Below are positions 6,702 to 13,368 of a stretch of 16,174 nt of DNA, in pieces. The notes under the pieces were generated by a model. That model saw only the letters and a list, made by a program, of their open reading frames with translations, was not told the DNA's origin and made no database searches. Made by a program: the position numbers and the translations under genes. The DNA is from an uncultured Acetatifactor sp. (GTDB taxonomy: Bacteria > Bacillota > Clostridia > Lachnospirales > Lachnospiraceae). Within the stretch, counting starts at the first letter, position 1; each line of letters begins with the position of its first letter. Location of the stretch: positions 1-16,174 of the forward strand of contig CANQSE010000013.1 in the NCBI GenBank assembly GCA_947626405.1. The letters run 5' to 3'.

Positions 6702-7155
6702 GAGGAAAATTAAGCGTGTAGAAAAGGTAATAGCGGTAAGCTTGTTGACGGTTTTTATGCTGGTAGATTCTTTGACGGTTCTGGCATATCCTACCGTACA
6801 TCAGGTTGATGTCGAGCCTGATGAAGTCTATAAGACGGCGGCTGCCGCTGAAGGCTTGTGGTTCTCTGATAAAGGGGTTGAACAGGGCGAAATTATTATG
6901 TCAGAAACCTTTGACGTCGTCTATGACAACGAGTTTATAGACGAAAACGGCGTTATCACTCCTGTCGGCGGCGAGCAGCCTCAGGTGATATGCCCTGGAC
7001 ATCACTGGGTGGAAGGCTACGCTCAGACTCATTTGAAAAACCGCGATGGCTCCTGTGTTGTAGATGTTTTTTATGCCACTCGTTGCACTGTCTGCGGCGG
7101 CGTAAAAGTGAAGGATTTATATTGTTCAACAAGCTTTCCGAAGTGCCCTCACTGA
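6694..7155 (+). CDS. Detached C-terminal part of the M56 sensor: membrane helix plus Cys-rich extracellular domain
   Basis: From ATG 6694 the frame encodes 153 aa. A basic start (MNERKIKRVEK) leads into a hydrophobic helix (about 12-31) ending LTVLAYP. A polar segment then leads to a Cys/His-rich end with Cys at 100, 121, 131, 134, 144 and 151 (CPGHHW, RCTVCG, KCPH). The opening AIMNERKIK followed by a helix is what usually follows the protease core in M56 proteins, and reading +1 from the upstream SKDR joins directly to it. The ATG overlaps the protease stop, and AAGGA (6678-6682) is a weak ribosome site, so it may be translated as a separate membrane-anchored or secreted chain. The CxxC and paired Cys suggest metal binding or disulfides outside the cell. 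The ligand is not known. Confidence 0.65.
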   Translation: MNERKIKRVEKVIAVSLLTVFMLVDSLTVLAYPTVHQVDVEPDEVYKTAAAAEGLWFSDKGVEQGEIIMSETFDVVYDNEFIDENGVITPVGGEQPQVICPGHHWVEGYAQTHLKNRDGSCVVDVFYATRCTVCGGVKVKDLYCSTSFPKCPH

Positions 7156-7160
7156 AATGA

Positions 7161-7310
7161 ACTGACCTTACCTAAGCTCACCTGAGCTGTGCTGACCGTA
7201 CAGGAGCCTATCTCATCTGAACTGACCTTACCTAAGTTCACCTGACCCAGGCTGACCGTACAGGAGCTTACCTCATCTGAGCTGGCATTATCGAACCCTA
7301 CCTGAGCTTT
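7161..7310. repeat. 30-bp tandem repeat, five copies in a 60-bp higher-order unit
   Basis: Units begin at 7161, 7191, 7221, 7251 and 7281. Units 1 and 3 are nearly identical, as are 2 and 4, so the array reads as a 60-bp duplication of two diverged 30-bp halves (19 of 30 bases shared by eye) plus a fifth, more diverged unit. Each unit opens with a form of CTGACCKTA, and a CTNA-like core recurs about every 10 bases. AGCTCA (7175-7180) and TGAGCT (7183-7188) form a small dyad in unit 1. All plus-strand frames have stops. It begins directly after the Cys-rich gene. Confidence 0.85.
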
Positions 7311-7351
7311 CAGATATAGAGTTCACACAATTTTTTGGGATAAAGCTGATG

Positions 7352-7407
7352 ATCCCGGGGCAAAAAAAGTCTGACAGTGTATGGGGACACTGCCAGACTC
7401 CCGGGAT
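7352..7407 (-). terminator. Rho-independent terminator for the minus-strand regulator
   Basis: GTCTGACAGTGT (7369-7380) pairs with ACACTGCCAGAC (7387-7398), with one mismatch and a six-base loop. Seven A residues at 7362-7368 become a U-run after the stem on the minus strand. An outer ATCCCGGG/CCCGGGAT pair (7352-7359 with 7400-7407) can extend it. It lies about 50 bases beyond the minus-strand stop codon. Confidence 0.85.
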
Positions 7408-7455
7408 TCCGAAACTCACAATAAAATAATTCACAATAAAATAATAAAGCAATAA

Positions 7456-7851
7456 CTATTTTACCTTCTTTTCATATTTTGTGAGAAGTTTCTTGATCTC
7501 GTTGATTTCCTGCTTCAGTTCTTCGGGTGACTGCGCCACCGAAAGCATTGCGTCGAACAACTGGCTCTTGGGAATAACATCTCTGAACAGAGTGTACTGC
7601 TCGGAAAAATGTTTTAAAATTACGTCTTTCGACTCATCTGTAGGGCGATAGGTTCTGCTAAGCACCTTGCCGCTGTGCGTAACGCCGGCAACCTCTACAA
7701 GGTTGATCTGCAGCAGTTTACGCAGTACAGCGATAACGGTGCTTTGCGTGAGCCCGCGCTGTTCGTTCACGATATCAGTGGAAGTAAGAGGCCTGTCCAG
7801 TTTCCACAGGATATTCAGAACGTCAAGTTCTCTTGGGTTTAATTGTGTCAT
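7456..7851 (-). CDS. BlaI-like winged-helix regulator, orphan
   Basis: 131 aa on the minus strand, start ATG at 7851-7849, with AGGAGG as its ribosome site (complement of 7861-7866). It has the family order: LNPRELDVLNILWKLDRPLTS, a TSTDIV helix, a recognition helix QSTVIAVLRKLLQINLVEV, a short wing and a C-terminal helical pair (SPEELKQEINEIKKLLTKYEKK). Similarity to BlaI/CopY is clear in the first 55 residues and weaker after that. It has its own promoter and terminator, so it is monocistronic with no M56 partner in the same direction. It is divergent from the pse operon and could control it, the nearby M56 pair, or itself. The target is unknown. Confidence 0.8.
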   Translation of the reverse strand: MTQLNPRELDVLNILWKLDRPLTSTDIVNEQRGLTQSTVIAVLRKLLQINLVEVAGVTHSGKVLSRTYRPTDESKDVILKHFSEQYTLFRDVIPKSQLFDAMLSVAQSPEELKQEINEIKKLLTKYEKKVK

Positions 7852-7875
7852 TTCTATGTACCTCCTAATGAATAT

Positions 7876-7904
7876 ATTATAGTTCAGAAAGATTTTTAAG
7901 TCAA
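7876..7904 (-). promoter_or_regulatory. Sigma-A promoter of the minus-strand regulator
   Basis: On the minus strand TTGACT (complement of 7899-7904), a 17-bp spacer and a perfect TATAAT (complement of 7876-7881) lie just upstream of the AGGAGG site at 7866-7861. Confidence 0.85.
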
Positions 7905-7954
7905 TGATATTAAATCTAAATTATATTTGCAGTGCCGGATTACAACAGTAAAAT

Positions 7955-7988
7955 TGGCATTGTAACATTTGCCATTTCCTGTTAAACT
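7955..7988 (+). promoter_or_regulatory. Possible promoter and dyad of the pse operon
   Basis: TGGCA (7955-7959) and TGCCA (7970-7974) form a dyad around a GTAAC-containing centre. Within and after it, TTGTAA (7960-7965) and TAAACT (7983-7988) with 17 bases between could be a weak promoter, each matching consensus at four of six positions. pseC is the first gene after the divergent intergenic region, so some promoter must lie between 7905 and 8005. This one is a guess. Confidence 0.35.
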
Positions 7989-8020
7989 ATAAGAGGACAA
8001 TCGACAGGAGGAACATCGAG

Positions 8021-9214
8021 ATGGATAAGCTGGCTGTTTTTGGAGGGGAACCTGTCAGAAAGGCCCCTATTTATTATGGAAGACAGTGTATAGAGCAGGA
8101 TGATATAGACGCAGTCGCGGAGACGCTGCGCGGGGATCTCATTACCTGCGGACCCAGGGTTGAGACTCTGGAGAAAAAACTCTGTGAGGTGACGGGGGCA
8201 AAGTATGCGGTGGTGGTCGCAAACGGGACTGCTGCGCTGCATCTTGCTGCTCTTGCGGCGGGTTTTAAAGAAGGGGATGAGGTTATTGTAAGTTCAATAA
8301 CCTTTGCCGCCTCGGCAAACTGCGTATTGTACTGCGGTGCAAGGCCTGTCTTTGCCGACATCAATCCTGATACTTACAATATAGATCCTGCCGACGTGGA
8401 GAAAAAGATAACGCCGCGGACAAGGGGAATCGTTGCGGTGGATTTCACCGGACAATCCGTGGAGCATGATGCTCTGAGAAGGATCTGCAGGGAGCATAAT
8501 CTGATCCTGATAGAAGACGCCGCCCATGCCATAGGTACGCGTTATAATGGGAAGCCCATCGGCTCAATTGCTGATATGACCTGTTTCAGCTTCCATCCGG
8601 TAAAAACCGTGACCGGCGGGGAGGGCGGAGCCGTCACCACCGACGATTACTCTCTCTACAGAAAGCTGATGCGTCTGCGCACCCACGGAATCACGCGCAA
8701 CCAGGACGAAATGGTGCATCCGACGGACGCTATGTGGTATAATGAACAGGTGGAGCTTGGATTTAATTACCGCATGACGGATTTTCAGGCTGCCCTTTTG
8801 CTTAGCCAGCTTGGAAAACTACCAAGATTTTCCGCACGCAGGAAAGAGATTATGAAGATATACGACAGAGTGTTTTCCGAAATGCCAGAGATCATAGTGC
8901 AGAAGGAGATTCCGGAATCAGACACCACGCGGCACTTATATGTTATACGTCTGAATCCCGAGAGACTTACCTGCACGAGAAGGCAGTTTTTTGACGCGCT
9001 TTATGCGGAGAATGTATGTCCGCAGGTTCATTATCTGCCTGTATATCTACATTCATATTATGAGAAACTTGGATATGAGAAGGGGCTTTGCCCTAATGCG
9101 GAGGAGTATTATGAGTGGTCAATGAGTATTCCTTTCTATTACTCGATGACTGACGATGAAGTGGAAGATACGATCCGCGCCGTTAAAAAAGTGACGGAGT
9201 ATTACAGAAAGTGA
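8021..9214 (+). CDS. pseC: PseC-type PLP aminotransferase (UDP-4-keto-6-deoxy-AltNAc 4-aminotransferase)
   Basis: DegT/DnrJ/EryC1/StrS family, 397 aa, start ATG 8021 with AGGAGG at 8006-8011. In the pseudaminic acid pathway PseC transfers an amino group from glutamate to C4 of the keto sugar made by PseB. Visible landmarks are YGRQCIEQDDIDAV near the start, the ANGTAALHLA cofactor loop (68-77), EDAAHAIG with D166 contacting the PLP ring nitrogen, and FSFHPVKTVTGGEGG with the Schiff-base lysine K195. Co-occurrence with PseH-, PseI- and PseG-like proteins makes PseC preferable to a perosamine- or bacillosamine-type aminotransferase. It is the first gene of the operon, and the next gene follows after 13 bases. 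Confidence 0.88.
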   Translation: MDKLAVFGGEPVRKAPIYYGRQCIEQDDIDAVAETLRGDLITCGPRVETLEKKLCEVTGAKYAVVVANGTAALHLAALAAGFKEGDEVIVSSITFAASANCVLYCGARPVFADINPDTYNIDPADVEKKITPRTRGIVAVDFTGQSVEHDALRRICREHNLILIEDAAHAIGTRYNGKPIGSIADMTCFSFHPVKTVTGGEGGAVTTDDYSLYRKLMRLRTHGITRNQDEMVHPTDAMWYNEQVELGFNYRMTDFQAALLLSQLGKLPRFSARRKEIMKIYDRVFSEMPEIIVQKEIPESDTTRHLYVIRLNPERLTCTRRQFFDALYAENVCPQVHYLPVYLHSYYEKLGYEKGLCPNAEEYYEWSMSIPFYYSMTDDEVEDTIRAVKKVTEYYRK

Positions 9215-9227
9215 AGGGAGCGTTGGT

Positions 9228-10172
9228 ATGGATGATATTGCGGTGCTTATCCCCTGTTACAACGAGGAAAAAACAATAGAAAAGGTGGTGGGTGACGCAA
9301 GAAACGCTCTGCCTGAGGCTGTAATATATGTATATGACAACAATTCCACAGACAAAACGGCGGAGATTGCCCGCGCGGCGGGAGCAATTGTGCGTGAAGA
9401 AAAGAAACAGGGTAAGGGCAATGTGATCCGGAGGATGTTCAGAGAAATCGACGCCCGCTGTTATCTGATGATAGACGGGGATGACACCTATCCTCTTGAC
9501 TGCGCACGCAGTATGGTGGAGGCGGTTTTGGAGAGAAACGCCGATATGGTGGTGGGGGACAGGCTGTCTTCTACCTATTTTACGGAGAACAAACGCCCGT
9601 TTCACAATTTTGGAAACATTCTGATGCGCGCAGGGATCAACGGACTTTTTCACTGTGACATAAAGGATATCATGACGGGGTACAGGGCTTTCAGCTTTGA
9701 GTTTGTAAAGACGTTTCCGGTGTTTTCCAAGGGCTTTGAAATTGAGACCGAGATGACGATACATGCAGTCAACTACAATATGCAGGTGGAGAATATAGTG
9801 GTGGAGTTCAGGGATCGGCCTGAGGGCAGCGTCTCCAAACTGAAAACCGGCAGGGACGGCGTGCGTGTAATATACAAGATGCTGCAGTTGTTCAGAAATT
9901 ACAGGCCGCTCAGGTTTTTCGGAGCGTTAGGCCTGCTGCTTACGCTGGTGGCGGTTCTTTTTATGGCTCCGATACTTTATGAGTATTTTGAAACGGGGCT
10001 TGTGCCGCGTTTCCCCACATTGATTGTCTGCGGTTTTATGATATTGGCGGGAATACAGTCGTTTTTTGCAGGGATGATCCTTGAGGTGATGGCCACAAAG
10101 GACAGGAGAGATTTTGAGTACAGGCTGAATTGCATCAACAGGGAAAGGCGCTTGAAAGATGGAGAGAATTGA
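9228..10172 (+). CDS. GT2 glycosyltransferase with two C-terminal membrane helices
   Basis: 314 aa, ATG 9228, with GGGAG at 9216-9220. The N-terminal GT-A domain shows VLIPCYNEEKTIEKVV, YVYDNNSTDKT and the metal-binding D83-G-D85 in MIDGDDTYP. The segment DIMTGYRAFSFEFV, then GFEIETEMTIHA, is typical of dolichol/polyprenyl-phosphate-mannose-synthase-like enzymes. Two helices (about 229-250 and 264-287) anchor it. It probably loads a sugar from a nucleotide donor onto undecaprenyl phosphate or a lipid-linked glycan on the inner face of the membrane. The sugar is not deducible. It lies between pseC and the PseH-like gene, which it overlaps by 14 bases. Confidence 0.88.
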   Translation: MDDIAVLIPCYNEEKTIEKVVGDARNALPEAVIYVYDNNSTDKTAEIARAAGAIVREEKKQGKGNVIRRMFREIDARCYLMIDGDDTYPLDCARSMVEAVLERNADMVVGDRLSSTYFTENKRPFHNFGNILMRAGINGLFHCDIKDIMTGYRAFSFEFVKTFPVFSKGFEIETEMTIHAVNYNMQVENIVVEFRDRPEGSVSKLKTGRDGVRVIYKMLQLFRNYRPLRFFGALGLLLTLVAVLFMAPILYEYFETGLVPRFPTLIVCGFMILAGIQSFFAGMILEVMATKDRRDFEYRLNCINRERRLKDGEN

Positions 10173-10698
10173 GGACCCTGGTGCCGGAATATATCTGCGC
10201 CTTATGACGCACGCAGACACTGACAGGATCGTGGCCTGGAGAAACAGCGAGAGCGTGCGCCGGAATTTTATATATCAGGAGCTTTTCACGCGTGAGAGCC
10301 ATGAGAACTGGATTAAAACGATGGTGGAGACAGGCAGGGTGGTGCAGATGATTATCTGCATGCTAGAAGACGGCGAACCCGTGGGCTCGGTATATATAAG
10401 AGACATCGACAGGCGCCATTCCAAGGCGGAGTACGGTATTTTTATCGGAGAGGACGCGGCCCGTGGAAAGGGAATCGGAACGGCGGCCGCAAAGCTGATG
10501 CTGAGGTACTGTTTTGAGGTGGAAAAGCTTCATCGTGTTTATCTTAGGGCTCTTTCCTCCAATGAGCAGGCGATCCGAAGCTATGAGAAAGCGGGATTTT
10601 GGCGTGAGGGAGTTTTGCGCCAGGATGTCTGTATTGACGGTGTGTATCGGGACATTGTCTGGATGGCGGCGCTTGCACCGGAAGAAAGCTTTAATTAA
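10159..10698 (+). CDS. pseH: PseH-like GNAT N-acetyltransferase
   Basis: 179 aa, ATG 10159 inside the end of the preceding gene, with AAAGG at 10144-10148. It is a RimJ/RimL-type GNAT fold: LRLMTHADTDRIVAWRNSESVR opening, the acetyl-CoA loop RGKGIGTAA (102-110) and SSNEQAIRSYEKAGFWREGVLR near the end. In Pse clusters PseH acetylates the C4 amine introduced by PseC, and that amine becomes the 7-N-acetyl group of Pse. The assignment rests on the fold plus neighbours pseC, pseI and pseG, since the GNAT fold alone would not give the substrate. Confidence 0.8.
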   Translation: MERIEDPGAGIYLRLMTHADTDRIVAWRNSESVRRNFIYQELFTRESHENWIKTMVETGRVVQMIICMLEDGEPVGSVYIRDIDRRHSKAEYGIFIGEDAARGKGIGTAAAKLMLRYCFEVEKLHRVYLRALSSNEQAIRSYEKAGFWREGVLRQDVCIDGVYRDIVWMAALAPEESFN

Positions 10699-10731
10699 AA
10701 AGAAAATGTTATTTTCAGGAAAAGAGGGCTT

Positions 10732-11658
10732 ATGAAGAAGCTGAGTTTTGTAATCCCGTGCTATCGCTCGGAGAAGACGCTGCCCCATGTAGTGCGTGAA
10801 ATTCAGGAAAAGATGAGGGAAATGGATCGTTATGAGTACGAGATTGTGCTCGTCAACGACTGCTCTCCCGACAATACGTTTGAGGTTATCCGCGCACTCT
10901 GCATGGAAAACAAAAATATAATCGGCATCGATCTTGCCAGGAATTTCGGGCAGCATGCGGCTCTGATGGCGGGACTGCGCCAGACATCGGGAGATTATGT
11001 AGTCTGTCTCGACGACGATGGTCAGACTCCTCCCGGCGAGGTTGATAAGCTGCTCGATAAGCTGGACGAGGGATACGACGCCGTATATGCCAGGTATGAC
11101 CACAAGAAACATTCGGCTTTCAGGAATTTCGGAAGCGGCATTAATGAGCAGATGACAAAAATCATGCTGGGAAAGCCGAAGGAGCTGCAGGTTTCAAGCT
11201 ATTTTGCAGTGAGAAGATTTGTGGTGGATGATATGGTGAGGTATGAAAACTCCTATCCCTATGTGATCGGGCTTGTGCTTCGATCCACCAGTAAAATCGC
11301 CAATGTTTCAGTCAACCACAGGGAGCGCGAGGAGGGGGCCTCGGGCTATACCCTTAAAAAGCTGATCGGGTTGTGGTTTAACGGTTTTACGGCTTTTTCT
11401 GTCAAGCCTCTCAGGATTGCCACGGCGCTTGGGGCTGTTAGCGCAGTCATGGGTTTTGTGTACGGTATATATACGATTATAAAACGTCTGCTCAATCCGG
11501 ATGTGCCTTTGGGGTTCAGCTCCACCATGGCGGCCATCGTGTTTTTCGGAGGAATGATTATGCTGATGCTTGGGCTTATTGGGGAGTACATCGGCCGGAT
11601 CTATATCAGTCTTAACAATTCCCCTCAGTATGTGATTCGTGAGAAAATAAACGGTTAG
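10732..11658 (+). CDS. GtrB/ArnC-like membrane GT2 (polyprenyl-phosphate glycosyltransferase)
   Basis: 308 aa, ATG 10732 after AGAGG (10723-10727). GT-A motifs: SFVIPCYRSEKTLPHVV, VLVNDCSPDNTF and the DDDGQTPP metal site (94-101). ARNFGQHAALMAGL (69-82) and LKKLIGLWFNGFTAFSVKPL (208-227) are hallmarks of the GtrB/ArnC/YfdH group, which charges undecaprenyl phosphate with a single sugar. Two C-terminal helices (about 229-250, 264-288) complete the fold. The last gene in the window is a GtrII-type transferase that would use such a lipid-linked sugar outside the cell. There are 36 bases to the next gene, and its ribosome site is present there. Confidence 0.88.
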   Translation: MKKLSFVIPCYRSEKTLPHVVREIQEKMREMDRYEYEIVLVNDCSPDNTFEVIRALCMENKNIIGIDLARNFGQHAALMAGLRQTSGDYVVCLDDDGQTPPGEVDKLLDKLDEGYDAVYARYDHKKHSAFRNFGSGINEQMTKIMLGKPKELQVSSYFAVRRFVVDDMVRYENSYPYVIGLVLRSTSKIANVSVNHREREEGASGYTLKKLIGLWFNGFTAFSVKPLRIATALGAVSAVMGFVYGIYTIIKRLLNPDVPLGFSSTMAAIVFFGGMIMLMLGLIGEYIGRIYISLNNSPQYVIREKING

Positions 11659-11694
11659 ACGGCGGACAGGCTGAAAGGAGCATCGGAATTTGAC

Positions 11695-13368
11695 ATGGAT
11701 GAAGAAAAGGCATCGCGGATTCGCGTGGGAGACAAATTCATAGGAGACGGCTGTCCGGCTTATATGATTGCGGAAATGTCGGCCAATCACGCTGGAAGCC
11801 TTGAGAGGGCTAAGGAGATCATTCATGCGGCCAAAGAGAGCGGCGCGGACTGTATAAAGATCCAGACATATACTCCGGATACTCTCACAATTAACTGTGA
11901 TAACGACTATTTTCGTGTTGGGAACGGAACCTGGAAGGGCGAGAATCTTTACAGTCTTTACGGGAGGGGATATACGCCCTGGGAATGGCAGGAAAGGCTG
12001 AAGGAGGAGGCCGCTAAAGTCGGAATAGATTTCCTCTCCACTGCATTTGACAGGACTTCGGTGGATTTTCTTGAATCGCTTGGAGTTTTGTTTTATAAGA
12101 TAGCTTCCTTTGAGATGGTGGATCTGCCGCTTATCAGGTATGTGGCATCCAAGGGAAAACCTGTTATTTTATCAACCGGAATGGGGACTCTGGAGGAAAT
12201 CCGAGAGGCGGTGGAAACGGTATACGCCGCGGGAAACCGTCAGCTTGCCCTGTTGAAATGTTCGAGCGCTTATCCTGCGGATCCTGCGGATATGCACCTT
12301 AAAACAATTCAGGATATGAAACGCCGTTTCGGAATACCGACAGGTCTGTCGGATCATTCGCTTGGCAGCATGAGCGCTGCGACGGCTGTGGCTTTGGGGG
12401 CTTCAATCATCGAAAAGCACTTTTGCATCAGCCGGGATATAGACAACCCTGACGCGTCTTTTTCTATGACTCCGGGAGAGTACAGGGCCATGGTGGACGA
12501 GGTGAGAGCCGTGGAAAAAGCTGTAGGACAGACATTTTACGGTATAACCGCTGCAGAGGAGAGCAGCACGGTATTCAGGAGATCCGTATTCTGTGTAAAG
12601 GACATTAAAAAGGGAGAGACGCTTACAAAGGACAACGTCAGGATTATACGTCCCGGTTACGGCATGAAGCCAAAGTATTATAATGACATTCTGGGAACCG
12701 CGTCGTCGCGGGACATAAAGCGAGGGACTCCCGTGACATTTGATGTGTATGAAAAAGGCGCTGTGCTTTTCCTTACCAACAATGAAAATACGGATGATCT
12801 TTACCGGTGGTTAAAGGAGAGGGAGCCTTTGGTATATAAGATTACAAACAGGCTGACTGAGGAGATGGTGCGCAGTCTCGAGCCGTCGTTTGTGGTGAGC
12901 TTTAATTACAGGCACCTGATTCCTGAGGAGGTGCTTGCGCTCCTGCCGGGAAAGGTCGTAAATCTCCATATTTCGCTGCTTCCCTATAACAGGGGCGCCG
13001 CGCCTAATTTTTTCAGCTTCATTGACGATACGCCAAAGGGCGTAACAATACATCTTGTTGACAGAGGACTGGACACAGGAGATATCCTGTGCCAGAGGGA
13101 GATGTTTTTCGACGAGGAGAAGGAAACCTTTTCCGATACTTATAACGCGCTTATGGGAGAGATCAAAAAACTGTTCCGTGAAAACTGGAGCATGATCCGT
13201 TCCGGAGAGCTCAAAGGGCACAGGCAGGAGGGAGCGGGCACGGGACACAGGACCAGAGAACTTGAGGAGATCCGCGCAAGGCATCCCTTTGACTGGAGCG
13301 ATAATATTGCCGCTTTTAAGAGAGCCGCCGGATTTTTATCCCATGACGCGGAAGGCGGGACGGAATGA
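11695..13368 (+). CDS. pseI: Pseudaminic acid synthase (PseI/NeuB) fused to a formyltransferase domain
   Basis: 557 aa, about 200 longer than PseI. Residues 11-285 are a NeuB-type TIM barrel (YMIAEMSANHAGS, DCIKIQTYTPDT, YKIASFE, ILSTGMGT, KCSSAYPA, GLSDHS, IEKHFCI) that condenses phosphoenolpyruvate with a diacetamido hexose. Residues about 295-350 are the SAF/antifreeze-like domain (RRSVFCVKDIKKGETLTKDNVR...RPGYGMKPK). Residues about 355-557 form a formyl-tetrahydrofolate transferase domain with the conserved N423-x-H425 (NLHISLLPYNRG) and D460 (VDRGLDTGDIL). This is the family of sugar-nucleotide formyltransferases in capsule clusters. AAAGGAG at 11674-11680 serves ATG 11695 with a rather long gap, and no other in-frame start exists. 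The stop overlaps the pseG ATG. The fusion suggests an N-formylated Pse derivative. The barrel call is firm and the formylated product is inferred. Confidence 0.9.
   Translation: MDEEKASRIRVGDKFIGDGCPAYMIAEMSANHAGSLERAKEIIHAAKESGADCIKIQTYTPDTLTINCDNDYFRVGNGTWKGENLYSLYGRGYTPWEWQERLKEEAAKVGIDFLSTAFDRTSVDFLESLGVLFYKIASFEMVDLPLIRYVASKGKPVILSTGMGTLEEIREAVETVYAAGNRQLALLKCSSAYPADPADMHLKTIQDMKRRFGIPTGLSDHSLGSMSAATAVALGASIIEKHFCISRDIDNPDASFSMTPGEYRAMVDEVRAVEKAVGQTFYGITAAEESSTVFRRSVFCVKDIKKGETLTKDNVRIIRPGYGMKPKYYNDILGTASSRDIKRGTPVTFDVYEKGAVLFLTNNENTDDLYRWLKEREPLVYKITNRLTEEMVRSLEPSFVVSFNYRHLIPEEVLALLPGKVVNLHISLLPYNRGAAPNFFSFIDDTPKGVTIHLVDRGLDTGDILCQREMFFDEEKETFSDTYNALMGEIKKLFRENWSMIRSGELKGHRQEGAGTGHRTRELEEIRARHPFDWSDNIAAFKRAAGFLSHDAEGGTE

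Noticed and set aside
5482..7155. Beta-lactamase resistance locus
   Set aside because: The repressor and M56 protease fit, but no beta-lactamase or penicillin-binding sensor domain is present.
7153..7325. Open minus-strand frame across the 30-bp repeats, giving a 20-residue periodic peptide
   Set aside because: The unit length is a multiple of three, so one open unit makes all open. There is no ATG, no ribosome site, and an in-frame stop lies just upstream. Most likely chance.
9183..9764. 193-residue minus-strand frame over the first GT2 gene
   Set aside because: Shadow of a clear glycosyltransferase, with no motif of its own.
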